A stretch of DNA of 64,000 nucleotides from Streptomyces parvus (GCF_014648875.1 NZ_BMRY01000004.1:1-64000), one strand, 5' to 3'; shown: positions 25,305 through 35,106, numbered from the stretch's first letter. Numbers and translations are program-made. Notes: generated from the sequence alone by a model not told the origin.

Positions 25305-26246
25305 TCAGTCCTTCGTCACTGCGGCCCCAGCGGCACCGCCGTCCGTCGGGCCTGCGCCCCCTGCGCCCCCCTCCCTCGGGCCGGGAATGTCCTCGGCCGT
25401 GGGGATGTCGGCGGTCTGGACGCCGGGCGCCACCTTGATGCCGGTCTTGGCCCGGCGGCCGCGCTTCTCGATCCACGTCGCCAGCGCCGAGAGCAGCAGA
25501 CACATCGCGATGTAGATCGTGCCGATGACGACGATCGTCGAGACGTACGGGTACTGGCCGTTCACCTGGGTGTTGGAGGCGATCAGACGCGCGGTCTGGA
25601 GCAGCTCCGGGTACAGGATGATGAAGCCGAGCGAGGTGTCCTTGAGGGTCACCACGAGCTGGCTGATGATCGTCGGCAGCATCGACCGGATCGCCTGCGG
25701 CATCAGGACGGTCGTCATGACCTGGGTCTTGCTCATGCCGAGGGCGTACGCGGCCTCGCTCTGGCCCGTGGGCACCGAGTTGATACCGGCCCGCAGCACC
25801 TCGGCCTGGACGCAGCCGTTGTAGACGGAGAGGCCCGCCGCCAGCGCCCACATCGAGTGATCGGTGAGGAAGCCGACCCAGATCGCGTAGATGGTGATCA
25901 GCAGCGGCAGCGAGCGGAACAGCTCGATGAACGTGGTCGCCACCCAGCGGATCGGCTTGTGGTCGGAGAGCCGGCCCACCGCCAGGAGGACGCCGAGGAC
26001 CAGCGAGCCGACCGCGGCGAGACCGAACGCCTTGAGGGTCGCGAGCACCGCGTCGGCGATGTTCTGCCGGATGCCCGCGTAGTTGAAGATGTCCCACATC
26101 TCGGGGGCGAGGTGCCCCTTGTCGGCCAGCCGCAGGATGCTGACGACGATCAGCGCCACGATGGCGAGGCTGCCGACGACGGCGTAGATCCGGTTGCGGA
26201 CGACGGCCTTGGGGCCCGGGGCGTCGTAAAGAACGCTGGCGCTCAT
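25305..26246 (-). CDS. gluD: Glutamate ABC transporter permease GluD
   Basis: A 313-residue inner-membrane permease of the polar amino acid uptake family. It has five to six membrane segments and the cytoplasmic EAA loop (EAAYALGMSKTQVMTTVLMPQAIR), the contact for the ATPase GluA. It pairs with GluC to form the channel for glutamate delivered by the lipoprotein GluB. The C-terminal 40 residues are Gly/Ala/Pro-rich. The ATG overlaps the gluC stop by 4 bp. Last gene of the gluABCD operon, followed by a hairpin. Confidence 0.93.
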   Translation of the reverse strand: MSASVLYDAPGPKAVVRNRIYAVVGSLAIVALIVVSILRLADKGHLAPEMWDIFNYAGIRQNIADAVLATLKAFGLAAVGSLVLGVLLAVGRLSDHKPIRWVATTFIELFRSLPLLITIYAIWVGFLTDHSMWALAAGLSVYNGCVQAEVLRAGINSVPTGQSEAAYALGMSKTQVMTTVLMPQAIRSMLPTIISQLVVTLKDTSLGFIILYPELLQTARLIASNTQVNGQYPYVSTIVVIGTIYIAMCLLLSALATWIEKRGRRAKTGIKVAPGVQTADIPTAEDIPGPREGGAGGAGPTDGGAAGAAVTKD

Positions 26247-26890
26247 CGGGCGACCTCCATGCGACGCTCCAGCAGCCGGAAGAGACCGCTGATGGTAAAG
26301 GTGATGATCAGGTACCCGATGGCCACCCAGATGAAGACGGGGACGATGTCGTAGCCCTTGTCACTCATGAGCTTCTGCCAGCCGAACAGTTCGGCGTTGC
26401 TGAAGGCACCGGCGATCGCGGAGTTCTTCGTCAGGGCGATGAAGATGCTGCTCAGCGGCGGGATCACCGTGCGCGTGGCCTGGGGGAGCACCACGATCTG
26501 CAGGGTCTGGGCGAACGTCATACCGATCGAGCGCGCGGCCTCCGCCTGCCCCAGCGGCACGGTGTTGATACCGGAGCGGACCGCCTCGCAGACGAAGGAC
26601 GAGGTGTAGAAACCGAGGGCCAGGGAGCCGAGGACGAACGGGCTCATCCCCGGGAAGAGGATCTCCGGCACGACGAAGAAGAAGATCAGGAAGAGCAGCG
26701 TCAGCGGGGTGTTGCGCATCAGCGTGACCCACGCGGTGCCGAAGTACCGCAGCGGCGGCACCGGCGAGACGCGGAATCCGGCGACGACGACACCGAGAAC
26801 CAGGGCGATAAGCGAGCTGACGGCGGTGATCGACACAGTTCCTATGAAGCCGTCGCGGAACGCTGGGAAATTGTCGAGCAGTACGTTCAT
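26243..26890 (-). CDS. gluC: Glutamate ABC transporter permease GluC
   Basis: A 215-residue permease with five predicted membrane segments and the EAA loop EAARSIGMTFAQTLQIVVLPQATR. MRNTPLTLLFLIFFF and the GxxxG-rich helices are typical of amino-acid ABC permeases. It begins MNVLLDNFPAFRDGF. A 192-bp spacer with inverted repeats separates it from gluB upstream, which may allow higher expression of the binding protein than of the membrane parts. Confidence 0.93.
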   Translation of the reverse strand: MNVLLDNFPAFRDGFIGTVSITAVSSLIALVLGVVVAGFRVSPVPPLRYFGTAWVTLMRNTPLTLLFLIFFFVVPEILFPGMSPFVLGSLALGFYTSSFVCEAVRSGINTVPLGQAEAARSIGMTFAQTLQIVVLPQATRTVIPPLSSIFIALTKNSAIAGAFSNAELFGWQKLMSDKGYDIVPVFIWVAIGYLIITFTISGLFRLLERRMEVAR

Positions 26891-27022
26891 GAGGTCTCCG
26901 CGTCGGCGGTCATCGGCATCGGGGCAGGGGAAGGAGCGCCCCGTACGACCGCCGTCCCCGGGGAGAGGGGTACGGCGGCGGCGTACGGGACGCCTGGGTC
27001 ACTCGCGGGGCGCCGTGACGGG

Positions 27023-27077
27023 TGTCGGCGCTCGGGCACCGGGAGGTGCCGGGCGCCCGACGGTGCCGGGCGCCCGA
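27023..27077 (-). repeat. GC hairpins and tandem repeat between gluB and gluC
   Basis: GGTGCCGGGCGCCCGA occurs at 27045-27060 and 27062-27077, and an imperfect inverted copy (GGCGCTCGGGCACC) precedes them at about 27027-27040. On the minus strand this gives stable hairpins immediately after the gluB stop codon (27083), placed to act as a partial terminator or as a 3' stabiliser for the gluB message. Confidence 0.65.
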
Positions 27078-27082
27078 GGGCG

Positions 27083-28006
27083 TCAGTAACGCTCGATGGC
27101 CGGCGGGTCGACGTAGTCCGAGCCGGACAGGCCGAGGGTGGCCTCGTAGATCTTCTTGTACGTGCCGTCCTTCACGCGGTCCTCCAGCGACTTGCTGATG
27201 GCCTCGCGGAGCACCTTGTCGTCCTTGTTCAGGCCGATGCCGTAGGGCTCGTCGGTGAACGGCTTGCCGACGACCTTGAGCTTGCCCTTGTTGGCGGCGG
27301 CGTAGCCCTTGAGGATCGAGTCGTCCGTGGTGACGGCGTCGACCTGCTTGGTCAGCAGCTGCTGCACGCAGTCGGAGTACTTGGCCAGCTCGACGACGCT
27401 CGCGCCGTACTCCGGCTTCTTGATCTCCTGGAGCGGCGTGGAGCCGACGATCGAGCAGACCTTCTTGCCCTTCACCGACTCCTTGCCGGTGATCGCCGTC
27501 TCGTCCTTGCGCACCAGGAGGTCCGCGCCGGCCTTGTAGTACGGACCGGCGAAGCCGACCTGCTTCTTGCGCTCGTCGTTGATCGTGTAGGTGCCGACGT
27601 AGTAGTCGACCTGGCCCTTGGAGATGGCCGTCTCACGGACACCGGAGTCGACGGTCTTCCACTCGATCTGCTTCTCCGAGAAGCCGAGGTCGGCGGCGAC
27701 CATCTTGGCGAGCTCGATGTCGAAGCCCGAGCGCTCCTTGGTCGACTGGTCCTCGAAGCCGAGGTACGGCTGGTCGGCCTTGGCGCCGATGATCAGCTTG
27801 CCGCGCTCCTTGGCCTTCTTGAAGACCGGGGAGTCCAGGTCGACACCGGTGGCCGCGGTGTAGGTGGGGAGCGCGGGGGCGTCGGAGGAACCCGGCTTCG
27901 TGCCGCCCGGTTTGTCACCGGCGGAACCCTCCTTGCCACCACACGCGGTCGCGGTCAGGGCGAGGACGGCGATGGCCGCCACGGCGGCGGACTTGCGGAG
28001 CTTCAT
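27083..28006 (-). CDS. gluB: Glutamate-binding lipoprotein GluB
   Basis: A 307-residue substrate-binding protein. It has a signal peptide with a lipobox (ALTATAC, Cys near residue 22), followed by a Gly/Lys-rich linker and the SBP family 3 fold: KLIIGAKADQPYLGFED, ERSGFDIELAKMVAADLGF, VDYYVGTYTINDERKKQVGFAGPY and EPYGIGLNKDD. It captures glutamate at the cell surface for GluCD/GluA. Start ATG 28006 gives a proper signal sequence. It lies downstream of gluA with a short spacer. Confidence 0.94.
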   Translation of the reverse strand: MKLRKSAAVAAIAVLALTATACGGKEGSAGDKPGGTKPGSSDAPALPTYTAATGVDLDSPVFKKAKERGKLIIGAKADQPYLGFEDQSTKERSGFDIELAKMVAADLGFSEKQIEWKTVDSGVRETAISKGQVDYYVGTYTINDERKKQVGFAGPYYKAGADLLVRKDETAITGKESVKGKKVCSIVGSTPLQEIKKPEYGASVVELAKYSDCVQQLLTKQVDAVTTDDSILKGYAAANKGKLKVVGKPFTDEPYGIGLNKDDKVLREAISKSLEDRVKDGTYKKIYEATLGLSGSDYVDPPAIERY

Positions 28007-28038
28007 GTGAACAATCCTTAGGTCGTAGGTCGTTGTCG

Positions 28039-28824
28039 TCAGTGGTGAAGGATCTTCGACAGGAAGTCCTTGGCCCGGTCGCTGCGCGGATTGCTGAAGA
28101 ACTGCTCGGGCGCCGCCTCTTCGACGATCTTCCCGTCCGCCATGAACACGACGCGGTTGGCGGCGGACCGGGCGAAGCCCATCTCGTGGGTGACGACGAT
28201 CATCGTCATCCCGTCCCGGGCCAGCTGCTGCATGACTTCGAGGACCTCGTTGATCATCTCCGGGTCGAGCGCCGACGTGGGCTCGTCGAAGAGCATGACC
28301 TTCGGGTCCATCGCCAACGCCCGTGCGATCGCGACGCGTTGCTGCTGACCACCGGAGAGCTGCGCCGGGTACTTGTCGGCCTGTACGCCTACGCCCACCC
28401 GGTCGAGCAGGGTCCGGGCCTTCTCCTCCGCGGCCTTCTTGTCTGCCTTGCGGACCTTGATCTGGCCCAGCATGACGTTCTCCAGCACCGTCTTGTGTGC
28501 GAAGAGATTGAACGACTGGAAGACCATGCCCACGTCGGCACGCAGCCTGGCCAGCTCCTTGCCCTCCTGGGGCAGGGGCTTGCCGTCGATCGAGATCGCT
28601 CCCGAATCGACCGTCTCCAAGCGGTTGATCGTGCGGCACAGCGTGGACTTGCCGGACCCGGAAGGCCCGATGACGACCACGACCTCGCCCCGGGCGATGG
28701 TCAGGTCGATGTCCTGGAGCACATGCAGCGCGCCGAAGTGCTTGTTGACGTTGCTCAGTACGACCAGGTCGTTCGCCGCGGGCGCGGCATCCTCGGCGTC
28801 CTTGGTCACTGAAACTCCGCTCAT
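28039..28824 (-). CDS. gluA: Glutamate ABC transporter ATPase GluA
   Basis: A 261-residue ATPase with Walker [10 protein letters not shown], the ABC signature [15 protein letters not shown], Walker [13 protein letters not shown] and the switch His in THEMGFA. It energises GluCD. First gene of gluABCD. It diverges from gluR across a 387-bp region that holds inverted repeats; in S. coelicolor the neighbouring GluR-GluK system is reported to activate this operon when glutamate is present. The start at 28824 begins [12 protein letters not shown], with a GGAG-type SD; the frame is open further upstream but without similarity. Confidence 0.94.
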   Translation of the reverse strand: MSGVSVTKDAEDAAPAANDLVVLSNVNKHFGALHVLQDIDLTIARGEVVVVIGPSGSGKSTLCRTINRLETVDSGAISIDGKPLPQEGKELARLRADVGMVFQSFNLFAHKTVLENVMLGQIKVRKADKKAAEEKARTLLDRVGVGVQADKYPAQLSGGQQQRVAIARALAMDPKVMLFDEPTSALDPEMINEVLEVMQQLARDGMTMIVVTHEMGFARSAANRVVFMADGKIVEEAAPEQFFSNPRSDRAKDFLSKILHH

Positions 28825-28863
28825 CGGCTTCTTGCTCCGTCCTCCTCGGTTGAACAAGGACCC

Positions 28864-28891
28864 TAATGACGCAGTGCGACCAACGTCATTA
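28864..28891 (-). promoter_or_regulatory. 8-bp inverted repeat upstream of gluA
   Basis: TAATGACG (28864-28871) and CGTCATTA (28884-28891) are perfect inverted copies with a 12-bp spacer, 40-67 bp upstream of the gluA start. The AT-rich arms stand out in a GC-rich setting, as expected of an operator. Confidence 0.5.
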
Positions 28892-29028
28892 CATCTGAGC
28901 GGAAATTGAGCATAACGATCCGGCGGCAACCGGACACTCCGCGTGAACAGGACGCCCGGCGCCGCCCCGGGGCGTACCGGGTGCATAACGGAAACCCCGC
29001 TGTAACCGGCAGACTCTTGACTGGTGAG

Positions 29029-29083
29029 CCGTTCATCGGCGTGGATGCCTTGAGCGAGGTCGACGCGAAGCATCGATGAACGG
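29029..29083. promoter_or_regulatory. 10-bp inverted repeat in the gluA-gluR region
   Basis: CCGTTCATCG (29029-29038) and CGATGAACGG (29074-29083) are perfect inverted copies separated by 35 bp. Two half-sites or a long-stem leader structure are both possible. They lie upstream of gluR at 29212. Confidence 0.4.
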
Positions 29084-29211
29084 AAGATCACGACAAGGGT
29101 CCTCCGGATGAAGCAGGGTGAAACGCGGGACAACACCCGGTGACAGCGTGCAACGGTTGCACAGATGAGCCCGAGGAGCCGGACGGCCCCGGGGGAGACG
29201 GAGGGAGGGTC

Positions 29212-29904
29212 ATGAGACTGCTGCTCGTCGAGGACGACGACCATGTCGCGGCGGCCCTGTCCGCCGTGCTCGCCCGGCACGGATTCCAGGTCGTGCACGC
29301 CCGCAACGGCGAAGAGGCCCTGCGCGCGCTGCTGCCCGCCGAGAAGGAGCCCTTCGGGGTGATCCTCCTCGACCTCGGCCTGCCCGACCAGGACGGCTAC
29401 GAGGTGTGCGGCAAGATCCGCAAGCGCACCGCGACCCCCGTGATCATGGTCACCGCCCGCGCCGACGTGCGCTCGCGCATCCACGGCCTCAACCTCGGCG
29501 CCGACGACTACGTCACCAAGCCCTACGACACCGGCGAACTGCTCGCCCGTATCCACGCGGTCGCCCGGCGCACGTCGAGCGGCGAGGACACCGCACCGAC
29601 CCCCGTCGCCGCCCTGCGCCTCGGGCCGGTCGCCATCGAGCTGCCCACCCGCCGGGTCAGCATCGACGGTGAGGAAGTCCAGCTCACCCGCAAGGAGTTC
29701 GACCTGCTGGCCCTCCTCGCCCAGCGCCCCGGCGTCGTCTTCCGCCGTGAGCAGATCATCAGCGAGGTCTGGCGCACCAGCTGGGAGGGGACCGGACGCA
29801 CCCTGGAGGTCCACGTCGCCTCCCTGCGCTCCAAGCTGCGGCTGCCCACCCTGATCGAGACCGTGCGGGGCGTCGGCTACCGGCTCGTCGCGCCGTCCGC
29901 GTAA
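29212..29904 (+). CDS. gluR: Response regulator GluR (OmpR family)
   Basis: A 230-residue response regulator with an N-terminal receiver (acidic pocket EDDD at residues 7-10, phospho-acceptor D54 in [11 protein letters not shown], conserved Thr and Lys105-type KPYD) and a C-terminal winged-helix DNA-binding domain ([17 protein letters not shown] ... TVRGVGYRL). Adjacent to gluK and facing gluABCD, it matches the S. coelicolor GluR-GluK system reported to sense glutamate and activate gluABCD. The SD GGAGGGAGGG precedes the ATG, 21 bp before the gluK start region begins downstream. Confidence 0.9.
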   Translation: MRLLLVEDDDHVAAALSAVLARHGFQVVHARNGEEALRALLPAEKEPFGVILLDLGLPDQDGYEVCGKIRKRTATPVIMVTARADVRSRIHGLNLGADDYVTKPYDTGELLARIHAVARRTSSGEDTAPTPVAALRLGPVAIELPTRRVSIDGEEVQLTRKEFDLLALLAQRPGVVFRREQIISEVWRTSWEGTGRTLEVHVASLRSKLRLPTLIETVRGVGYRLVAPSA

Positions 29905-29925
29905 CCGAACGGGTACGTTTCCCCG

Positions 29926-31320
29926 GTGCGCTCCCGCCTGCTCCCGCTGCTCATCGTCCTGATGGCCGCAGTCCTGGTCACCCTCGGCTTCCCGCTCTCG
30001 ATCAGCGTGGCCGCCGCCGAGCAGCAGCGCCTGGTCATCGACCGGATCGACGACACCGCGCGGTTCGCCGCCCTGGCCCAGGCCATCACCGACACCTCCC
30101 CGGACAGCGAGGAGCGCCGCCGCACCCTCCAGACCGACCTGGAGGTCTACGCCTCGGTGTACGACATCCGCGCCGGCGTCTTCTTCCAGGACGACCGGGC
30201 CCTGGCCAAGGCCCCCGGCTTCTGGGCCCTGCCCGCCGAGGGGGAGGGGCGCACAGCCTTCGACGAGGCGCTGCTCGGCCGCCGCTCGCACGACCCGCCG
30301 CAGGTCTGGCCCTGGCAGGACGGGCGCGTCGTCGTCGCCTCGCCCGTGGTGCGCGACGGTGACGTGGTCGCCGTGGTCGTCATCGACTCGCCCACCGGCG
30401 AGATGCGCTCCCGGATCCTGCGGACCTGGCTGCTCATCGGCCTCGGCGAGGCACTCGCCCTGCTGGTCGCGGTCGCCGCGGCGGTCCGGCTCACCGGCTG
30501 GGTCCTGCTGCCCGTACGGACCCTGGACGCGGCCACCCGCGACATCGCCGGGGGCCGCATGCGCTCCCGCGTCGCCGCCTCCGCCGGGCCGCCGGAACTC
30601 CGGCACCTGGCCCGCTCCTTCAACGAGATGGCGGACAACGTCGAGGACGTGCTGGAGCAGCAGCGCGCCTTCGTCGCCGACGCCTCGCACCAGCTGCGCA
30701 ACCCGCTCGCCGCCCTGCTGCTGCGCATCGAGCTCCTCGCCCTGGAGCTGCCCGAGGACAGCGAGGAGATCGCGGCCGTCCGCACCGAGGGCAAGCGGCT
30801 GGCCCGGGTCCTCGACGACCTCCTGGACCTCGCGCTGGCCGAGCACGCCGAGGCGGACCTCCAGCTCATCGACATCGTCCCGCTCACCGCCGAGCGGGTC
30901 GCCTCCTGGCGGCCGATGGCGGACCGGGAGGGCGTGCGGCTCACCCTGGAAGGCGCCCCGGCGGCCACCGCCTGGGCCGACCCCGTGGCGCTCTCCAGCG
31001 CCCTGGACGCGGTGATCGACAACGCCCTGAAGTTCACCCCGGCCGGAGAGGACGTCACCGTCTCCGTCGCCGCCGGAACCCGTACGGCGACCGTCGTGGT
31101 CGCCGACCGGGGCCCCGGTCTCACCGAAGCGGAACTGGAACGCGTCGGGGACCGCTTCTGGCGCAGCACCCGCCACCAGAACGTCAGCGGATCGGGGCTG
31201 GGCCTCTCCATCTCCCGGGTGCTGCTCGCGGCGGGCGGCGGCTCGATCGCGTACGAGCACCACGCACCGCACGGCCTGCGGGTGACCGTCTCACTGCCCC
31301 GCGAACGCCAGGGCGGCTGA
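29926..31320 (+). CDS. gluK: Sensor histidine kinase GluK
   Basis: A 464-residue membrane kinase with two membrane segments (about residues 5-30 and 165-188) around an extracellular sensor domain of about 130 residues. After these come a HAMP linker (about 190-242), a HisKA domain with the phospho-acceptor H255 (DASHQLRNP) and a HATPase_c domain with N-box ([10 protein letters not shown]), DRGPGL and GSGLGLSIS. It should phosphorylate GluR. The GTG start lies 21 bp after the gluR stop. Ligand sensing by the outer domain is reported for S. coelicolor; here it is inferred from position. Confidence 0.9.
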   Translation: MRSRLLPLLIVLMAAVLVTLGFPLSISVAAAEQQRLVIDRIDDTARFAALAQAITDTSPDSEERRRTLQTDLEVYASVYDIRAGVFFQDDRALAKAPGFWALPAEGEGRTAFDEALLGRRSHDPPQVWPWQDGRVVVASPVVRDGDVVAVVVIDSPTGEMRSRILRTWLLIGLGEALALLVAVAAAVRLTGWVLLPVRTLDAATRDIAGGRMRSRVAASAGPPELRHLARSFNEMADNVEDVLEQQRAFVADASHQLRNPLAALLLRIELLALELPEDSEEIAAVRTEGKRLARVLDDLLDLALAEHAEADLQLIDIVPLTAERVASWRPMADREGVRLTLEGAPAATAWADPVALSSALDAVIDNALKFTPAGEDVTVSVAAGTRTATVVVADRGPGLTEAELERVGDRFWRSTRHQNVSGSGLGLSISRVLLAAGGGSIAYEHHAPHGLRVTVSLPRERQGG

Positions 31321-31367
31321 GCCGGCAGCCCTCCGCGTCAAGAGACCCCGCGCCCCCGCCGAGGGGC

Positions 31368-31424
31368 GGTCACGGCTTCACCGAGCGGTACGCCGCGGGC
31401 TGGTCACGGCTTCACCGAGCGGTA
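31368..31424. repeat. 23-bp direct repeat copying a gene's 3' end
   Basis: GGTCACGGCTTCACCGAGCGGTA occurs at 31368-31390 and 31402-31424 (period 34 bp). The second copy is the end of the minus-strand TAXI-type gene (codons YRSVKP and stop); the first lies just beyond the stop and repeats the same bases exactly. Confidence 0.85.
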
Positions 31425-32405
31425 GTAGTCCTTGGCCCCTTCGTGCACGTCCAGCGGATCCGTGTAGATCGCCGTCCGCAGGTCCACCAGCTGCGCCGCG
31501 TGGACCTCACGCCCGATCCGGTCCCGGCTGTTGATCACCGTCCGGGTGAAGGCCTCGGTCATGCCCGCGTCCGTACGGTCCGTCGTGACGAGCAGATTGG
31601 CGACGGCGACCGTGGGCACCGACTGGCCCTGCTGGGCCTCCGGATAGGCGTCGGCGGGCATCATGGCCGACCGGTAGAACCGGGTGGGGCCGGTCGCCGC
31701 CTGCAGCTTCGCGACCAGGTCGGCCTCCAGCGGCACCAGCCGGATGTCGAAGCGCTCCGACAGCTCCTGCACGGCGGCGGTCGGCAGCCCGCCCGACCAG
31801 AAGAAGGCGTCCAGCTGTCCCTGCGTCAGCCGTACGGGCATGGTGTCGATCCCCACCGGCACCGGGGTGATGTCGTCGGCCGGATCGAGGCCCGCCGCCT
31901 TCAGCAGCCGGTCCGCGACCAGCCGCACCCCGGAACCCTCCTGGCCGACGCCCACCCGCTTGCCCCGCAGATCCGAGGCGCTGCGGACGTCGGAGTCGCG
32001 GGGGACGACCAGCTGGACGTAGTCGTCGTACAGCCGGACGCAGCCGCGCAGCCGCTGGGCGCCCTGCCTGCCGTCGCGCAGATAGGTGGCCACGGCGTCG
32101 GCCGTGGCGATGGTGAAGTCCGCCTCGCCCGTCGCCACCCGGGCGAGGTTCTGCTGCGACCCCTCGCTGGTCCGCAGCCGTATGGCCACCTCCGGCATGT
32201 CCTTGGCGAGTGCGTCCTCCAGCCGCTCCCCGTAACGCTGGTAGACGCCGCTGGGCACTCCGGTGGAGAAGGTGAGCGGGCCGCTCGGGTCCCCCTCGTC
32301 CCCCTGGGGCAGAAGCCACCACGCGAGCAGCCCGAGCACGACCGCGAGGACGGCGCCCGTCTGCAGGGTGCGCCGGCGGCCGAATCGGGACAGAGCGTGG
32401 TGCAT
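31404..32405 (-). CDS. TAXI-family solute-binding protein
   Basis: A 333-residue membrane-anchored or secreted protein: basic start, a hydrophobic segment (residues 16-32, no lipobox Cys) and then a TRAP-TAXI receptor fold ([65 protein letters not shown]). Bacterial TAXI proteins bind small acids for TRAP transporters, but no TRAP membrane subunits are next to it, so the partner is unknown. An orphan receptor or a sensor for the adjacent kinase is possible. The gene lies between gluK and miaB, convergent with gluK. Its 3' end is duplicated by a 23-bp direct repeat. Confidence 0.8.
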   Translation of the reverse strand: MHHALSRFGRRRTLQTGAVLAVVLGLLAWWLLPQGDEGDPSGPLTFSTGVPSGVYQRYGERLEDALAKDMPEVAIRLRTSEGSQQNLARVATGEADFTIATADAVATYLRDGRQGAQRLRGCVRLYDDYVQLVVPRDSDVRSASDLRGKRVGVGQEGSGVRLVADRLLKAAGLDPADDITPVPVGIDTMPVRLTQGQLDAFFWSGGLPTAAVQELSERFDIRLVPLEADLVAKLQAATGPTRFYRSAMMPADAYPEAQQGQSVPTVAVANLLVTTDRTDAGMTEAFTRTVINSRDRIGREVHAAQLVDLRTAIYTDPLDVHEGAKDYYRSVKP

Positions 32406-32543
32406 GCGCGCGATCCTGCCAGCTCAACCGCCCCCCTGGCCAGGCTCGCCCGTGAGGCCCGCCCCACAGCGGGCGGGCAGGGAGCAAGGGGCAGGGATAC
32501 GGGGCAGGAGGGGCACCGCCCGGCAACCGCCTACCCTTGTCCC

Positions 32544-34064
32544 ATGAGCAGCGGCAACCGGAGCGAAGCAGTGGACGTCCAGAAGAGCTACGAGGTGCGC
32601 ACCTACGGGTGCCAGATGAACGTCCACGACTCCGAACGGCTGTCGGGTCTCCTGGAGGGCGCCGGTTACGTCCGCGCCCCCGAGGGCTCCGACGGCGACG
32701 CCGACGTCGTCGTCTTCAACACCTGCGCGGTGCGGGAGAACGCCGACAACAAGCTGTACGGGAACCTCGGCCGCCTCGCGCCCATGAAGACCAAACGCCC
32801 CGGGATGCAGATCGCCGTCGGCGGCTGCCTCGCGCAGAAGGACCGCGACACCATCGTCAAACGGGCCCCCTGGGTCGACGTCGTCTTCGGTACGCACAAC
32901 ATCGGCAAGCTGCCCGTCCTCCTGGAGCGCGCCCGCATCCAGGAAGAGGCGCAGATCGAGATCGCCGAGTCCCTGGAAGCTTTCCCCTCCACGCTCCCCA
33001 CCCGCCGCGAGTCCGCCTACGCCGCGTGGGTCTCCATCTCCGTCGGCTGCAACAACACCTGCACCTTCTGCATCGTCCCGGCGCTGCGCGGCAAGGAGAA
33101 GGACCGCCGTACCGGCGACATCCTGGCCGAGATCGAGGCCCTGGTCGCCGAGGGCGTCTCCGAGATCACCCTCCTCGGCCAGAACGTCAACGCGTACGGC
33201 TCCGACATCGGCGACCGCGAGGCCTTCTCCAAGCTGCTGCGTGCCTGCGGAAAGATCGAGGGCCTGGAGCGCGTCCGCTTCACCTCACCGCACCCCCGCG
33301 ACTTCACCGACGACGTCATCGCCGCCATGGCCGAGACGCCCAACGTGATGCCGCAGCTCCACATGCCGATGCAGTCCGGTTCCGACAGCATCCTGAAGGC
33401 GATGCGCCGCTCCTACCGCCAGGAGCGCTTCCTCGGGATCATCGAGAAGGTCCGCGCCGCCATGCCGGACGCCGCCATCTCCACCGACATCATCGTGGGC
33501 TTCCCCGGCGAGACCGAGGAGGACTTCGAGCAGACGATGCACGCCGTCCGCGAGGCCCGCTTCGCCAACGCGTTCACCTTCCAGTACTCCAAGCGCCCCG
33601 GGACCCCGGCTGCCGACATGGACGGCCAGATCCCCAAGGAGGTCGTCCAGGAGCGGTACATGCGCCTGTCGGCCCTCCAGGAGCAGATCTCCTGGGACGA
33701 GAACAAGAAGCAGGTCGGCCGCACCCTGGACGTCATGGTCGCCGAGGGCGAGGGCCGCAAGGACGGCGCCACGCAGCGGCTCTCCGGCCGCGCCCCCGAC
33801 AACCGCCTGGTCCACTTCACGCAGCCCGAGCAGGCCGTGCGCCCGGGCGACGTGGTGACCGTCGAGATCACCTACGCCGCCCCGCACCACCTGCTCGCCG
33901 AGGGCACGCCGCTCGCCGTACGGTCCACCCGCGCGGGCGACGCCTGGGAGAAGCGCACCACCGAAGCCGCCGCGAAGCCCGCCGGAGTGATGCTGGGCCT
34001 CCCCGGCATCGGCGCCCCGGACCCGCTCCCGGCCGCCACGGCCCCGGCCTGCGGCATCGGCTGA
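32544..34064 (+). CDS. miaB: tRNA-2-methylthio-N6-dimethylallyladenosine synthase MiaB
   Basis: MiaB methylthiolates the isopentenyl-adenosine at tRNA position 37. The 506-residue protein has the UPF0004 cluster cysteines C23, C61 and C95, the radical-SAM motif C169-x3-C173-x2-C176 ([11 protein letters not shown]) and a C-terminal TRAM domain. It begins [26 protein letters not shown]. The substrate it modifies is made by MiaA, whose gene lies at 35.6 kb on the same strand. The Ala/Pro tail (residues 470-506) is not conserved. Its paralogue RimO is at 1.4 kb. Confidence 0.96.
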   Translation: MSSGNRSEAVDVQKSYEVRTYGCQMNVHDSERLSGLLEGAGYVRAPEGSDGDADVVVFNTCAVRENADNKLYGNLGRLAPMKTKRPGMQIAVGGCLAQKDRDTIVKRAPWVDVVFGTHNIGKLPVLLERARIQEEAQIEIAESLEAFPSTLPTRRESAYAAWVSISVGCNNTCTFCIVPALRGKEKDRRTGDILAEIEALVAEGVSEITLLGQNVNAYGSDIGDREAFSKLLRACGKIEGLERVRFTSPHPRDFTDDVIAAMAETPNVMPQLHMPMQSGSDSILKAMRRSYRQERFLGIIEKVRAAMPDAAISTDIIVGFPGETEEDFEQTMHAVREARFANAFTFQYSKRPGTPAADMDGQIPKEVVQERYMRLSALQEQISWDENKKQVGRTLDVMVAEGEGRKDGATQRLSGRAPDNRLVHFTQPEQAVRPGDVVTVEITYAAPHHLLAEGTPLAVRSTRAGDAWEKRTTEAAAKPAGVMLGLPGIGAPDPLPAATAPACGIG

Positions 34065-34096
34065 GGGCTCGGGGGCGGGCGCGGCTCCCGGGGTCG

Positions 34097-34162
34097 GCCG
34101 TCGGTCTCCCGGTCCGGGTCGGCCTCCACCGAGCGGCCGACCCCGACCGGGAGACCGACGGC
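34097..34162 (+). terminator. 28-bp-stem terminator after miaB
   Basis: Arms at 34097-34124 and 34135-34162 pair over 28 bp with a single mismatch and a 10-nt loop, between the miaB stop and the next gene. Confidence 0.85.
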
Positions 34163-34210
34163 ACCGTGCGGCCGACCGGCTCGCGGCCGTCGGCAAGTAC
34201 GCTGACCGGC

Positions 34211-34951
34211 ATGCTTGTCGCCGCAGCCGTCTGCCCCTGTCCGCCGCTCCTGGTGCCCGAGGTCGCCGCCGGGGCCGCCCCCGAGCTGGACGCCGCGCGT
34301 GACGCGTGCCTCGACGCGGTGGGCGTGCTCGCCGCCGCGCGACCGGACCTGCTCGTCGTCGTGGGGCCCGGCGACGAGCCGTCCGAGCCGGGCGAGCACC
34401 CGACCGTCGGGCCCTACCCGCCCGGCGCGCACGGCACCTTCCGGGGCGTCGGCGTGGACCTCGACGTGACGCTCGGCCACGCGCCCGACGACGCCACGAC
34501 TGCGGGCCGTCCGCTGCCCCAGTCCCTCACGGTGGGCGCCTGGCTGCTGGGCCGGGCCCACTGGACGGGCGCCCCCGTCGAAGGGCTCGCCCTTCTGTCG
34601 ACCGCGGCCCCGGAGGACTGCGCGGAGGCCGGCCGTGCCGTCGCCGGACGCGCCGACCGGGTCGCGCTCCTGGTGATGGGCGACGGCAGCGCCTGCCGCA
34701 CCCTCAAGGCGCCCGGCTACCTCGACGACCGGGCCGCCGCGTTCGACGCCCGGGCCACCGAGGCGCTCGGCTCCGCGGACCTCGACGCCATCGCCGCGCT
34801 CGACGCCGCACTGGCCCATGAGCTCAAGGCGGCCGGACGGGCACCCTGGCAGCTGCTCGGCGGCGCCGCGCGGGACGCCGGGCTCGCCGGACGGCTGCTG
34901 TACGAGGACGCCCCGTACGGCGTCGGCTACACCGTCGCAGCCTGGTCCTGA
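34211..34951 (+). CDS. Class III extradiol dioxygenase-like protein
   Basis: A 246-residue protein of the LigB/class III extradiol dioxygenase-like superfamily, recognised from the start MLVAAAVCPCPPLLVPEVA, the PDLLVVVGPGDEP and LPQSLTVGAWLLGRAHW blocks and the C-terminal YGVGYTVAAW. The metal-binding histidines of the catalytic subunit are not clearly conserved: expected His positions read as Cys and Pro in the N-terminus. A non-catalytic or altered-activity relative is therefore likely. It is conserved next to miaB and miaA in Streptomyces. ATG 34211 is used. Confidence 0.75.
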   Translation: MLVAAAVCPCPPLLVPEVAAGAAPELDAARDACLDAVGVLAAARPDLLVVVGPGDEPSEPGEHPTVGPYPPGAHGTFRGVGVDLDVTLGHAPDDATTAGRPLPQSLTVGAWLLGRAHWTGAPVEGLALLSTAAPEDCAEAGRAVAGRADRVALLVMGDGSACRTLKAPGYLDDRAAAFDARATEALGSADLDAIAALDAALAHELKAAGRAPWQLLGGAARDAGLAGRLLYEDAPYGVGYTVAAWS

Positions 34952-35106
34952 AGGAACCGGTTCCGGCCGGTCCGGTGCTGAACAGACCGTCCCGGCCGGT
35001 CCGGCCCAGATCGGACCGGCGGCGGACAGCCCGGCCCAGAACGGACCGGCGGCGGGCCCGGCGCGCTCGGCTCCGGACCCGCCGCCTGGGTGGGACGACG
35101 GTTACG

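Larger units (their letters stand above)
28825..29211. other. gluA-gluR divergent control region
   Basis: No gene is seen. It contains two inverted repeats (annotated separately, 28864-28891 and 29029-29083) and TTGACT at 29017-29022, a possible gluR -35 without a convincing -10. By comparison with S. coelicolor this region should hold the GluR binding site; which element it is cannot be decided from sequence. Confidence 0.5.

Noticed and set aside
34211..34951. Functional extradiol dioxygenase
   Set aside because: The fold resembles class III enzymes, but the metal-binding histidines expected near the N-terminus are not evident, so catalytic activity is not claimed.
34952..35106. Repeated CGGACCGGCGGCG units as a repeat element
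   Set aside because: They are short, irregular and typical of GC-rich intergenic sequence, with no clear period or secondary signal.
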